Assembly: GCF_022843985.1 (NCBI RefSeq)
Contig: NZ_JALHMP010000016.1
Span: 1-64,000 of the forward strand
Source: Phreatobacter sp.
GTDB lineage: Bacteria; Pseudomonadota; Alphaproteobacteria; Rhizobiales; Phreatobacteraceae
Direction: 5' to 3'
Length of the DNA: 64,000 bases
Positions 53,115 to 62,296 of the stretch are shown here, in pieces; position 1 is the stretch's first letter, and every line of letters begins with the position of its first letter. Both the position numbers and the translations under genes were made by a program. The notes under the pieces are model-generated. The model searched no databases. It saw only the letters and a list, made by a program, of their open reading frames with translations, and had not been told where the DNA came from.

Positions 53115-53881
53115 GCCCCGTCGATCAGTTCCGGCCGATATTCGAAATGCATGGTGTCGTAATGATACCATTTACCGCCCCAGATGAAGCGCTGCGCCTC
53201 GAAGACCTCGGCGATCGCGAAGGGAATGCGGTTGCGATAGCGGATGTCGCCGCGTGCCCGTGCCCAGGACCAGTAGTCGGAATGGGCGACGGCGATGTCG
53301 ACGGCCGCGGCATAGGCATGCATGCTGAGGAGCCCGGTATCGGCCACGGTCCGGCAGTTGAACGTGCCGGCTGATGGGACGAGATAAGCCTTCAGCCGGT
53401 CAGGCAGGCGCTCGAGTTCGGCGATGACGCGCTCCAGCCGCGTCGCGACGTCGTTATCCATGGTCACCGGCAGGGGCTGGGGCCGCGTCTGCGGCATCCA
53501 GGTGACGGTGCGGTGGCGTCTGCCTGCGCCGCCCCTTCGGCAGTCGCCATACATCTTGACGAAGAAGGCGGTGCTTCGGATCCGGCCCGGGCTGTGGTTT
53601 CGGCCGGGCGGCCCCGCCGGAGGGCCGGCCGGATAGGCCTGGCGCAACTGGTCGGCAAGGGTCGCGTCGCGCAGCATGACGTCGAAAGGCCGCTCCGGGC
53701 GGCCCGCCCCGGTTTCCATGCGCGTGCCGTCGGTCCAGACGAGGACGTCGCCGTCCAGCCCGGCGAGATGGTCCGGATAGGCGGCGACGAGGCGGGCAAG
53801 GCCCGCTTCCGCAGCTGCAGGACGCGGCAGGATGACCGGCGCCAGCACAGCGCCGAGGACGGTGCGCCGCGAGACAGCCAC
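53111..53881 (-). CDS. M15-type (D-Ala-D-Ala carboxypeptidase-like) peptidase with Tat-type signal
   Basis: 256 residues from GTG 53881. An SRRTVLGAVLAPVILP twin-arginine-like signal leads to an exported protein. Residues about 150-250 form an M15 fold: MHAYAAAVDIAV (His and Asp zinc ligands) and WYHYDTMHFEYRPEL (third ligand His). It may hydrolyse peptidoglycan stem peptides. The region about 85-135 is low in homology. A YARHG gene lies 5 bases upstream on the same strand, so they are probably co-expressed. Confidence 0.8.
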   Translation of the reverse strand: MAVSRRTVLGAVLAPVILPRPAAAEAGLARLVAAYPDHLAGLDGDVLVWTDGTRMETGAGRPERPFDVMLRDATLADQLRQAYPAGPPAGPPGRNHSPGRIRSTAFFVKMYGDCRRGGAGRRHRTVTWMPQTRPQPLPVTMDNDVATRLERVIAELERLPDRLKAYLVPSAGTFNCRTVADTGLLSMHAYAAAVDIAVAHSDYWSWARARGDIRYRNRIPFAIAEVFEAQRFIWGGKWYHYDTMHFEYRPELIDGA

Positions 53882-53886
53882 GGCCG

Positions 53887-54192
53887 TCAGTCTGTGCAGC
53901 CGTTGAACCGTTCCGCCCGGACGATGGCCTGGATGATGCGGCGCTGGGTGTTCGACAGCGGCACGTCACCCTGCCGGTCATAGACGCAGCCGGCATTGCC
54001 GAAGGTGCGGATGGCGCGCGGCGTGGAGAAGCAATAGCCGGCATCCTTGTAGATCTGGTTGCGCTCCATCCAGAGATCGCGACAGGACCATCCGCGATAG
54101 TCCTGGGCGGCGAGGCTGGCCGTCGATGCGGCGAGGATGATCGCGGCGGCAGCGATCTTTGAAGGGGCGACCCGTGGTGACGCAGCGAACAT
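53887..54192 (-). CDS. Secreted YARHG-domain protein
   Basis: 101 residues: signal peptide (about 1-28, ending SLAAQ) and a YARHG-type domain with WSCRDLWMERNQIYKDAGYCF, then TPRAIRTFGNAGCVYD and PLSNTQRRIIQAI. Four cysteines could form disulfides. This small extracytoplasmic domain is often found with peptidoglycan-active proteins (family knowledge). Function unknown. Encoded directly before the M15 peptidase. Confidence 0.85.
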   Translation of the reverse strand: MFAASPRVAPSKIAAAAIILAASTASLAAQDYRGWSCRDLWMERNQIYKDAGYCFSTPRAIRTFGNAGCVYDRQGDVPLSNTQRRIIQAIVRAERFNGCTD

Positions 54193-54278
54193 GGCGATCC
54201 CTGATGATTCAGACGGGTGAACGCCGCCACCCTAGGGCAGCGGCGTGCGGCAATCTATGAGGGATGCTGCGGAGTGTT

Positions 54279-54938
54279 TCAGCGCGCCGCGTGGGTGGCG
54301 CGCGACAGATGGGTGGCGGCGCCGTCCGGCACGCCACGCACCGGCATCCGCGCACTGGCTTCGTGAGCGGTGATGAAAGTGGCGATCGCCTGGGTGCGGC
54401 GCTCCACGCCGAGCTTCCTCAGGATCGAGGAGACATGCGACTTGACCGTGCCCTCGGAGATCCCGAGGTCATAGGCGATCTGCTTGTTGAGCCGGCCGCG
54501 GCTCATCAGGTCGAGCACCTTGAACTGCTGGCCCGACAGGGCGTCGAGCTTGCGCGACGACGACAGGTCGCCGTCGGGGTCCACGGCGGTCACGACCGGC
54601 CACCACGAGCGGGCAGACAGGACGCTCGCCAGGGCGGCGCGCAGATGGTCGGCGGGAAGATCCAGCGGAATGGCCGCCACGGCGCCGCGGGCGCGGGCCT
54701 CCTGGACCGGCCGCCGGTCGGCGTGGTCGATGAGGACGACGACGCGCGTCCCCTCGGCGAGGTCGAGGCCGTCGAGATCGGCGAGGGTGGCGATGACCAG
54801 GCTCGCCTTGCCCGGATCAGTCGCCAGGGCGCCGGGATGGCTGGCGCGGACCAGCGCCTCGACCGTCTCGGCGACGATGGGGAAGGCGTGGCGCACGGCG
54901 AACGGCAGGGGGTCGCGGTCGGAGCTTTCGGCAGTCAT
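54279..54938 (-). CDS. LuxR/NarL-family response-regulator-like protein
   Basis: 219 residues from ATG 54938. The C-terminal LuxR helix-turn-helix (about 148-200) is clear: LSGQQFKVLDLMSRGRLNKQIAYDLGISEGTVKSH. The N-terminal part resembles a receiver domain, but the acidic pocket is poorly conserved and the phospho-acceptor Asp is not evident. It may be an atypical receiver regulated without phosphorylation. No sensor kinase is adjacent. Divergent from the ScfR-type regulator. Confidence 0.82.
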   Translation of the reverse strand: MTAESSDRDPLPFAVRHAFPIVAETVEALVRASHPGALATDPGKASLVIATLADLDGLDLAEGTRVVVLIDHADRRPVQEARARGAVAAIPLDLPADHLRAALASVLSARSWWPVVTAVDPDGDLSSSRKLDALSGQQFKVLDLMSRGRLNKQIAYDLGISEGTVKSHVSSILRKLGVERRTQAIATFITAHEASARMPVRGVPDGAATHLSRATHAAR

Positions 54939-55026
54939 GTTCGGTTCCTCCAAGTGCCATCTGGCGCGTCGGTTGTTCCGATCTTGCTTGGGACAGACGC
55001 TAGCACCGGGTTTGCCGGCGTCAAAA

Positions 55027-55064
55027 TGCGAAACGTCATGCTGCGAAATTGCAAAATTTTTGCA
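55027..55064. promoter_or_regulatory. Repeated TGCRAAA operator upstream of the ScfR-type regulator
   Basis: Four related elements in 38 bases: TGCGAAA (55027-55033), TGCGAAA (55042-55048), TTGCAAA (55049-55055) and inverted TTTTTGCA (55057-55064). PccR/RamB-type regulators of this family bind TTTGCAAA palindromes (family knowledge), so the cluster is a strong candidate binding site. It sits in the 189-base gap between two divergent genes and could control both. Confidence 0.6.
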
Positions 55065-55127
55065 TCTACACCTAATGGCCAATGTGGTTTAGGCTAAGCC
55101 GAAAGATCAGTCCTCCCGGGTGGGCTC

Positions 55128-56555
55128 ATGTCGCGGAAAGTCTTTGTCGGTCCGGCGCTGCGCAGATTGCGCGAGGAGACCCGCCTCACGCAAACCGCCT
55201 TCTCCCAGCGGCTCGGCCTGTCCGTCAGCTATCTCAACCAGATCGAGAACAACCAGCGGCCGGTGACGGCGAGTGTCCTCGTCGCGCTCGGCCAGACCTT
55301 CGGCGTCGACCTCGCGACCTTCGCTACCGACGACACCGACCGCCTCGTCACCGACCTGCGCGAGGCTGCCGCCGACCCCCTTCTCGCCGATACCACGCCC
55401 AGCCTGCAGGATCTCAAGCGCGTCGCTTCCGACAGTCCCGCCTTCGCGCGGGCCTTCCTGAGGATGCACCAGACCGCACGGCGGCTTGGCGAACGCCTGC
55501 AGGCGGCCGGGGACACGCCGATCCTGCCGCCGTCGGGGGTGGAGACGGCCGGCGCCCTGCTGCCCTATGAGGAAGTGCGGGACTATTTCCACTACGTCGA
55601 CAATTATGTCGATGATCTCGACCGAGCCGCCGAGGACCTCGCGGAGCGGCTCGGGCTCGCCGCCGCCAGCGACCGCTTGCAGGTGCTCGCCGGCTATCTC
55701 GCCGCCCGCCATGGGCTCAATGTCGACGCCAATGCCAGTCTCGGGGACGATACCCTCGAGCGCTATGAGGCGGGCCCCAATGTCGTCGCCCTCGACGGCT
55801 CGCTCGATCCCTCCACGCGGGCCTTCCTGCTCGCCAACCGCATCGCCCGGCTGGAACAGGCGGACACCATGTCCGCGATCGTCTCGGCATCGGGTTTCCG
55901 CTCCCGCGCCGCGGCGGATATCGGGCGCGTCGCGCTCGCAAATTACTTCGCCGGGGCGCTGCTGCTGCCCTATCGCCGCTTCCTCGCCGCCGCCAAGGAG
56001 ACGCGCCACGATCTCGACTGGCTCGGCCGCATGTTCGGGGCGAGCCTCGAACAGGTCTGCCATCGCCTGTCGACGCTGCAGCGCGCCGGCCAGCGCGGCA
56101 TCCCCTTCTACTTCGTCAAGGTCGACCGCGCCGGCAATGTCATCAAGCGCCATTCCGCGACGCGCTTCCAGTTCGCGCGGTTCGGTGGCGCCTGTCCGCT
56201 CTGGAACGTCCACGAGGCCTTCGAACAGGCGGGGCGCACCTTCGTCCAGGTCGCCGAGATGCCCGACGGTACGCGCTATCTCTCGCTCGCCCGCGCCGTC
56301 ACCAAGGGCGCCGCCCATTGGCGGGCGCCGGTCAGGCGCTACGCCTTCGGTCTTGGCTGCGAGATCTCCTATGCTGGCGAGATCGTCTATTCCGAGGGAA
56401 TCGACCTGAAGGCCGAGGCCAATGTCGCCAAGATCGGCGTCTCCTGCCGGATCTGCGAGCGTACCAACTGCCACCAGCGGGCGGTCCCGCCCATCGACCG
56501 CGAGATTCGCGTGCCGACCGACCGGCGCAAAGTGGTCCCCTTCGATCTCAGCTGA
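55128..56555 (+). CDS. ScfR-type (short-chain acyl-CoA responsive) XRE regulator
   Basis: 475 residues: XRE helix-turn-helix (LRRLREETRLTQTAFSQRLGLSVSYLNQIENNQRPVTA, about 11-48), a long middle region with an IrrE-like segment (LLPYRRFLAAAKETRHDLDWL), and a C-terminal DUF2083-type domain. That domain ends in GVSCRICERTNCHQRAVPP-like cysteines (CRICERTNC). Members such as PccR, MccR and RamB sense short-chain acyl-CoAs and control propionyl-CoA or glyoxylate genes. Here the next genes are glpK/glpD, so a glycerol link is possible but not shown. Confidence 0.88.
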   Translation: MSRKVFVGPALRRLREETRLTQTAFSQRLGLSVSYLNQIENNQRPVTASVLVALGQTFGVDLATFATDDTDRLVTDLREAAADPLLADTTPSLQDLKRVASDSPAFARAFLRMHQTARRLGERLQAAGDTPILPPSGVETAGALLPYEEVRDYFHYVDNYVDDLDRAAEDLAERLGLAAASDRLQVLAGYLAARHGLNVDANASLGDDTLERYEAGPNVVALDGSLDPSTRAFLLANRIARLEQADTMSAIVSASGFRSRAAADIGRVALANYFAGALLLPYRRFLAAAKETRHDLDWLGRMFGASLEQVCHRLSTLQRAGQRGIPFYFVKVDRAGNVIKRHSATRFQFARFGGACPLWNVHEAFEQAGRTFVQVAEMPDGTRYLSLARAVTKGAAHWRAPVRRYAFGLGCEISYAGEIVYSEGIDLKAEANVAKIGVSCRICERTNCHQRAVPPIDREIRVPTDRRKVVPFDLS

Positions 56556-56571
56556 GGCGCGGCGTGGCCCG

Positions 56572-58083
56572 TCACCGCCGCGTTAGCGTGCGCGCCACGG
56601 CATCCTTCCAACGGGCGAGCTTGTCCTGCCGGACCGTTGCATCCATGGCGGGCGTGAAGCGACGCTCCAGGGCCCAGCTGCGGGCGAAGTCGGTGGGCGG
56701 CGGACAGACACTCCGGGACAGGCCGGCCAGATAGGCGGCGCCGAGTGCCGTCGTCTCAGGTATCTTCGGCCGGTCGACCGGCGCGTCGAGTAGATCGGCG
56801 AGGCGCTGCATGGTCCAGTCGGAGGCGACCATGCCGCCGTCGACGCGCAGCACCGTGCCCGAGGCGCACGCGCCCGGCCAGTCCGCCTTCATGGCGCCGA
56901 GCAGGTCGGCGGTCTGGAAACAGACGCTCTCAAGGGCCGCCCGCGCCATTTCCTTCGGGCCGGTCGCCCGTGTCAGGCCGAAGATGGCACCGCGGCAATC
57001 GGCGTCCCAATAGGGCGCGCCGAGGCCGACGAAAGCCGGGACGAGGATGACCTCCTGATTTGGATCGGAGGCAGCGGCGAGCGCCCCCGTCTCGCCGGCC
57101 AACCTGACGAGTCCCAGTCCGTCGCGCAGCCATTGCACCGCCGCCCCCGCGACGAAGATGGAGCCCTCGAGCGCATAGGTGCGCCGGCCGTCGAGCTGAT
57201 AGGCAATGGTGGTGAGCAGCTTGTTGCGGGAGACGACGGCCTCGGTGCCCGTATTGAGCAGGGCGAAGCAGCCGGTGCCGTAGGTGGACTTCATCATGCC
57301 CGGTGCGAAACAGGCCTGGCCGACCGTCGCCGCCTGCTGGTCGCCGGCCATGCCGCCGATGGCGATGGCGCCGCCGAACAGGCCGGGCTCCGTCGTGCCG
57401 AAGGCGGCGGCGCAGTCCATCACCGTCGGCAGCAGGGCCATCGGCACGTCCAGAAGCCGGCAAAGATCGGCGTCCCAGACGCCGCGGTGGATGTCGAACA
57501 GCATGGTGCGCGCGGCGTTGGTCGCATCCGTCGCGTGAACCGTGCCGCCGGTCAGCCGCCAGAGCAGGAAGGAATCGATGGTGCCGAAGGCGAGTTCGCC
57601 GCGTTCCGCCCGCCCCCGCGCGCCAGGGACATGGTCAAGGATCCAGGCGAGCTTGGTGCCGGAAAAATAGGGATCGATGACGAGGCCGGAGCGGGCCTGC
57701 ACCAGCGCCTCGTGGCCTTCGCCGCGGAGGCGGGCGCAGACAGCCGCCGTGCGCCGGTCCTGCCAGACGATGGCGCGATGGATCGGCTCGCCAGTGGCCC
57801 GGTCCCAGACCACGACGGTCTCCCGCTGGTTGGTGATGCCGATGCCGGCGACGGCGGCGGCGGTGACGCCAGCCTTCGCCAGCGCCTCGCGCGTCGTCTC
57901 AACCACGCCGGACCAGATCTCCTCCGGATCGTGCTCGACCCAGCCCGAGGCAGGGAAGTGCTGGGTGAACTCCCGCTGGGCGACGGCGACCACCTCCAGC
58001 CGCTGGCTGAAGACGATGGCACGGGAGGACGTGGTGCCCTGGTCGATCGCGACGATCACGGGCGGGTGCCGGTCGGAGGGCAT
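56572..58083 (-). CDS. glpK: Glycerol kinase
   Basis: 503 residues from ATG 58083; phosphorylates glycerol to glycerol-3-phosphate. FGGY family: [13 protein letters not shown] (11-22), [13 protein letters not shown], the [20 protein letters not shown] loop and [19 protein letters not shown] near the end. Full length. It diverges from glpD over 126 bases, so a shared promoter region is likely. Confidence 0.97.
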   Translation of the reverse strand: MPSDRHPPVIVAIDQGTTSSRAIVFSQRLEVVAVAQREFTQHFPASGWVEHDPEEIWSGVVETTREALAKAGVTAAAVAGIGITNQRETVVVWDRATGEPIHRAIVWQDRRTAAVCARLRGEGHEALVQARSGLVIDPYFSGTKLAWILDHVPGARGRAERGELAFGTIDSFLLWRLTGGTVHATDATNAARTMLFDIHRGVWDADLCRLLDVPMALLPTVMDCAAAFGTTEPGLFGGAIAIGGMAGDQQAATVGQACFAPGMMKSTYGTGCFALLNTGTEAVVSRNKLLTTIAYQLDGRRTYALEGSIFVAGAAVQWLRDGLGLVRLAGETGALAAASDPNQEVILVPAFVGLGAPYWDADCRGAIFGLTRATGPKEMARAALESVCFQTADLLGAMKADWPGACASGTVLRVDGGMVASDWTMQRLADLLDAPVDRPKIPETTALGAAYLAGLSRSVCPPPTDFARSWALERRFTPAMDATVRQDKLARWKDAVARTLTRR

Positions 58084-58209
58084 GCGCGTTTCCTCATGCA
58101 AGGCGCGGCTCGGCCGCTGCCGGATTGGGTCCACTGTGCCACCGTGCAGCCTTGCGGCGGAAGCCAAAAGGCGTCAGACGGAGGGCTGACGCGGCACTTG
58201 GGGAATAGC
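58084..58209. promoter_or_regulatory. Divergent glpK/glpD promoter region
   Basis: 126 bases between the two glycerol genes, reading apart. It is GC-rich with no obvious GlpR half-site repeat that I trust. Assigned by position. Confidence 0.35.
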
Positions 58210-59709
58210 ATGTCCGGGACGACGGTCGACCTTCTGGTGGTCGGCGGAGGAATCAACGGAGCCGGCATCGCGCGCGATGCCGCCGGCCGCGGCGTCTCCG
58301 TCATGCTGGTCGAGCAGGACGATCTCGCCAGCGCCACCTCATCCTGGTCGACCAAGTTGATTCACGGCGGCCTGCGCTACCTTGAGCACTACGAGTTCCG
58401 CCTGGTGCGGGAGGCCCTGATCGAGCGCGAGGTGCTCTGGGGCATCGCGCCGCACATCATCCGGCCACTGCGCTTCGTTCTGCCGCATCACGCGGGCCTG
58501 CGGCCGGCCTGGCTGCTGCGCCTCGGCCTGTTCCTCTACGACCATCTCGGCGGCCGCAAGCGTCTGTGGGCGACCCGCACGCTCGACCTGGCGACTGACG
58601 CTGCCGGCAAGCCCCTGAAGGCCGGCTTTGGCAAGGCCTTCGAATATTCCGACTGCCGCGTCGACGATTCGCGCCTCGTCGTCCTCAACGCCCGCGACGC
58701 CGCCGATCGTGGCGCCGTCATCCGCACGCGGACGCGGGCCGTCGCGGCGACACGGGTGGACGGTCTCTGGCATGTCACGCTCATAGACCGGATCAGCGGT
58801 GCCACCGAAACGGTCTCGGCCAGGGCACTGGTCAATGCCGCCGGCCCCTGGGTCGAGAGCTTCCTCACCGGGGTCGCGAAGGCACCCACGCCGGCGCGGG
58901 TCCGGTTGGTCCAGGGCTCGCACATCGTCGTGCCCAAGCTCTTCGATCACGACCGGGCCTATATCTTCCAGAACGCCGATGCCCGCATCGTCTTCGCCAT
59001 CCCCTATGAGCGCGACTTCACCCTGATCGGCACGACCGACCAGGACTATGGCGGCGACCCCGCGGCGGTGACCGCCAGCGCGGCCGAGATCGCCTATCTC
59101 TGTGCGGCGGCGAGTGAGTATTTCCGCGATCCGGTGACGCCGGCGGACGTCGTCTGGACCTATTCCGGCGTCCGCCCGCTCTATGACGACGGCGCCAGCG
59201 CCGCCCAGGAGGCGACGCGCGACTACGTGCTGCACAAGGACGGCGGCGGCGCGGTCCCGCCGCTTCTCTCCATTTTCGGCGGCAAGATCACGACCTATCG
59301 CCGGCTGGCGATCAGCGCCCTTGACGAACTTGTCGCCGACCTGCCGGCGCTGGGCGGGGGTATCGGCTGGACGGCGAAGGCCGCACTGCCCGGCGGCGAC
59401 ATCGCCCCCGATGCGCCGGTCAGCCTTGCCGAGAGCCTGCGCCGTTCCCATCCCTTCCTCGATCCCCAGGTCGCCACCCGTCTCGCCGCGGCGTACGGGA
59501 CCCGGGCCGCGGTCATCCTCGCGGGCGCAACCGCGATGACCGATCTCGGTCGCGACTTCGGCGCCGGTCTCACCGAGGCCGAGATCGCCTATCTCAGGCG
59601 CGAGGAATGGGCCCTGACCGCCGACGACGTGCTGTGGCGCCGCTCCAAGCTCGGGCTGCGGCTCGATGCCGCGCAGCGGGCGGCTGTGGCGGCCCATTGC
59701 GGCGAATGA
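58210..59709 (+). CDS. glpD: Glycerol-3-phosphate dehydrogenase, FAD-dependent
   Basis: 499 residues from ATG 58210; oxidises glycerol-3-phosphate to dihydroxyacetone phosphate and passes electrons to quinone at the membrane surface. VVGGGINGAGIARDAAGRG (10-28) is the FAD motif, WSTKLIHGGLRYLEHYEFRLV the family signature, then QGSHIVVP, GTTDQDYGGDP, YSGVRPLYDD and GGKITTYRRLA. Full length. Its stop overlaps the start of the next oxidoreductase (ATGA). Confidence 0.97.
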   Translation: MSGTTVDLLVVGGGINGAGIARDAAGRGVSVMLVEQDDLASATSSWSTKLIHGGLRYLEHYEFRLVREALIEREVLWGIAPHIIRPLRFVLPHHAGLRPAWLLRLGLFLYDHLGGRKRLWATRTLDLATDAAGKPLKAGFGKAFEYSDCRVDDSRLVVLNARDAADRGAVIRTRTRAVAATRVDGLWHVTLIDRISGATETVSARALVNAAGPWVESFLTGVAKAPTPARVRLVQGSHIVVPKLFDHDRAYIFQNADARIVFAIPYERDFTLIGTTDQDYGGDPAAVTASAAEIAYLCAAASEYFRDPVTPADVVWTYSGVRPLYDDGASAAQEATRDYVLHKDGGGAVPPLLSIFGGKITTYRRLAISALDELVADLPALGGGIGWTAKAALPGGDIAPDAPVSLAESLRRSHPFLDPQVATRLAAAYGTRAAVILAGATAMTDLGRDFGAGLTEAEIAYLRREEWALTADDVLWRRSKLGLRLDAAQRAAVAAHCGE

Positions 59710-60950
59710 CCCGGCCGCCAGCCGTCATCGTCGTCGGGGCCGGTCCGGCCGGGCTCTTTGCTGCCGAGCGTCTGGCAGCAGCGGGAGCGGTGGTGACGGT
59801 CTGTGACCGGATGCCGTCACCTGCCCGCAAGCTGCTCCTCGCTGGCCGCGGCGGCCTCAACCTCACCCATTCCGAGCCGCGCGCGGCCTTTCGCGCCCGC
59901 TACGCGACCCTGCCGCCACATCTGGCGGCGGCGCTGGACGCTTTTCCGCCGTCGGCCCTGCGCGCCTGGGCGGCCGGGCTCGGGGAGCACACCTTCGTCG
60001 GTACCTCCGGGCGCGTCTTCCCCCAGGCCTTCAAGGCCTCGCCGCTCGTGCGCGCCTGGCTCGCGCGTCTCGCCCGCCTTGGCGTCAGCCTGGTGATGCG
60101 CCATCGCCTCGTCGGGATTGCAGCGGCGGGCGGCCTCACCTTCGAAGGGCCGCAGGGGCGGGTCGACATGCCCTGCGATGCGGCACTTCTGGCGCTCGGC
60201 GGCGCCAGCTGGCCGCGCATGGGCTCGGATGGCAGCTGGACGTCGCTGCTGGAGGCGCGCGGCATCGCGCTCACCGCCCTGCGCCCGTCCAATATGGGCA
60301 TCGAAATGGCATGGACGGCGGATTTCGCCCGGCGCTTCGCCGGTCAGCCGCTCAAGTCCGTCGCCCTCCACATCGATGGCCGCAGCGCACACGGCGAGGT
60401 GATGATCACCGCGCAGGGGCTCGAAGGGGGGGCGATCTACGCGCTGTCGGCCGTCATCCGCGAGAGCCTCGCGGCGCAGGGTTCGGCAAGGCTTTGCCTC
60501 GACCTCAAGCCGGACCTCGACGGCGCTGCGATCGCCCGGCGTCTCGCCGGCGCGCGACCGAAGGATTCGCTGTCCGCGACCTTGCGAAAGTCGCTCTCCC
60601 TCAGCGCCCAGGCGGTCGCGCTGCTGCGCGAAGCGGCGGGCGGCCCGCTGCCGCGCGATCCCGTCGCGCTCGCCGCCCGGATCAAGGACGTCGCCCTGCC
60701 GGTGACGGGCGTGCGGCCGCTCGATCGGGCGATCTCGACGGCGGGCGGGGTGCGTTTCGATGCGCTGCGGGAGGGGTTCGAGCTTGCGCGCCTGCCCGGC
60801 ATCTTCGTCGCCGGCGAGATGCTCGACTGGGAGGCGCCCACCGGCGGCTATCTGCTGCAGGCAACTTTCGCCACTGCCGCCGCCGCGGCCGCCGCCATGG
60901 CGACACGGCTCGGTCTGCCGCCGCCGGTCCGCGATTCAGAAGGCTGGTAG
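59706..60950 (+). CDS. HI0933/BaiN-type flavoprotein (TIGR03862-like)
   Basis: 414 residues from ATG 59706. FAD-binding VVGAGPAGLFAAERLA (9-24), then KLLLAGRGGLNLTHSE, the HI0933-family signature, with VGTSGRVFPQAFKASPLVRAWL and GGASWPRMGSDGSW. The C-terminus ends in the second FAD motif (GIFVAGEMLDWEAPTGGYLLQATFA). Substrate unknown; the BaiN group has been linked to bile-acid and other reductions. Co-translated with glpD. Confidence 0.9.
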   Translation: MTRPPAVIVVGAGPAGLFAAERLAAAGAVVTVCDRMPSPARKLLLAGRGGLNLTHSEPRAAFRARYATLPPHLAAALDAFPPSALRAWAAGLGEHTFVGTSGRVFPQAFKASPLVRAWLARLARLGVSLVMRHRLVGIAAAGGLTFEGPQGRVDMPCDAALLALGGASWPRMGSDGSWTSLLEARGIALTALRPSNMGIEMAWTADFARRFAGQPLKSVALHIDGRSAHGEVMITAQGLEGGAIYALSAVIRESLAAQGSARLCLDLKPDLDGAAIARRLAGARPKDSLSATLRKSLSLSAQAVALLREAAGGPLPRDPVALAARIKDVALPVTGVRPLDRAISTAGGVRFDALREGFELARLPGIFVAGEMLDWEAPTGGYLLQATFATAAAAAAAMATRLGLPPPVRDSEGW

Positions 60951-60951
60951 G

Positions 60952-61560
60952 TCAGATGCAGCCGGCGCCCTGGCTTGGCGCCCGGCTCACCGACTCGCCG
61001 ATGCGTGGACGGGTATAGAGCCGGTCGGAGAGAAGGATCGAGCCCGAGATGAGATAGGCCACCGTCGGCGTATAGGTGTATTTCACCTCAGCGAGGACAA
61101 GGAACCCGGTCGTGCCGATGGCCGGTTTCAGCTCGGCGGGGACGGTCATCGTCTGGCCGCAGGTATAGCGTGAGGCGTTGCGTGCATCGCTCCACACGGC
61201 CCGCGACACGCCGAGAATATCGGTCTGGATTCCGGTCACGATGATCTGCGCATTGGCGATGGCGAAGGGAGCGATGATATCCGCCGTCGCATCCATGATG
61301 TTGCTCATCTCCGTGTTCGAGATCACGGTTGCCTGGGACGCCAGGTCAGAGAGGGCGCGCGAGGCGAGCGAGACCTTGCGGTCGGCCTGCAGCCCCTGGG
61401 TGGTCTCCACCGTGGCGAGGAACAGGGTCACCATCAATGGCAGGACGAGGGCGAACTCGACGGCCGAGACCCCCCGGCTGTCGCGGCGCAGGGTGCTCAC
61501 GGCGCGGACCGCGCGCCGGATCATGGCGCGGGCGCGGCGGAGGGACGTGACGGCGCTCAT
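60952..61560 (-). CDS. TadE/TadG-like pilus assembly protein
   Basis: 202 residues from ATG 61560. A short N-terminus rich in Arg is followed by RGVSAVEFALVLPLMVTLFLATVETTQG (about 28-55), the pilin-like hydrophobic segment of TadE (GxxAVEFAL, with prepilin-peptidase-type Glu). An extracytoplasmic part of about 140 residues follows, with two cysteines (CGQT near the middle and the C-terminal CI). A minor pseudopilin of the Flp/Tad system. Follows a second TadE-like gene. Confidence 0.88.
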   Translation of the reverse strand: MSAVTSLRRARAMIRRAVRAVSTLRRDSRGVSAVEFALVLPLMVTLFLATVETTQGLQADRKVSLASRALSDLASQATVISNTEMSNIMDATADIIAPFAIANAQIIVTGIQTDILGVSRAVWSDARNASRYTCGQTMTVPAELKPAIGTTGFLVLAEVKYTYTPTVAYLISGSILLSDRLYTRPRIGESVSRAPSQGAGCI

Positions 61561-61571
61561 GTCGGCTCCTC

Positions 61572-62165
61572 TCAGAACGGCTCGTTGCGGAAGGCGGCCG
61601 TCGCCATCAGCAGGCGCTTGCCGTTGGACAGATTGCCCACGGTCAGGCCGAAGGTCGGCATCAGCACGGGCCATTCATAGACGGCCCGAACCACCACGAT
61701 GTCGCCGCCGTTGCCCTGGGAATAGGTCATGCCGGCATAGTTGACCGCCCCGCCACTGACGGGCGAGCTCGTGCCGCCGCTCCCGAAATTCGTGTAGGTG
61801 CGGACGTCCACTGCAATCCCCGCACAGTTCATCAGAGCATTGGTCTTGTTGCAGATCTCGTTCTTGAACGCGGCCTGATTGAAGTTCTGGGACTGTGCCT
61901 GACCAGTCATGATGAGGCGCGATGCATTGGACGTAGCGGTTTCCAGGACCTGGCCGGCAAAGAACACCATCGCCAGTTCGATGATGGCGAAGAGCAGGAA
62001 CAGGAACGGACCGGCAACGAGGGCGAATTCCACCGCTGCGACGCCGTCCTTGTCGCGCTGGAACCGGCGCACGATGCGCGGCTTTGTCATCGCGGCGCGC
62101 AGCATCCCCCGGAAGCCGGAATAGCGCGACCCGACGCGCCGAGAGCTTTCCCACGCAGCAGACAT
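61572..62165 (-). CDS. TadE-like pilus assembly protein
   Basis: 197 residues. DGVAAVEFALVAGPFLFLLFAIIELAMVFFAGQVLETATSNASR (about 39-82) is the TadE pseudopilin segment, followed by an extracytoplasmic domain with Cys pairs (ICNKTNALMNCAG). The N-terminus up to about 25 residues is variable; in-frame ATGs at 62105 and 62090 are alternative starts. The gap to the next TadE-like gene is 11 bases, so the two are an operon. Confidence 0.9.
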   Translation of the reverse strand: MSAAWESSRRVGSRYSGFRGMLRAAMTKPRIVRRFQRDKDGVAAVEFALVAGPFLFLLFAIIELAMVFFAGQVLETATSNASRLIMTGQAQSQNFNQAAFKNEICNKTNALMNCAGIAVDVRTYTNFGSGGTSSPVSGGAVNYAGMTYSQGNGGDIVVVRAVYEWPVLMPTFGLTVGNLSNGKRLLMATAAFRNEPF

Positions 62166-62296
62166 GCCCCAACCTCCAAGGGTCCTGGACGCCGAATGGA
62201 CGTCCCCGGAAGCCTGTCTTAGCGGAAACCTGTTGATGAACCCTTGCCCTGACCGACGGACTTTGTCGCGAAGGTGCGACCAATCGCCTTGCCGCG

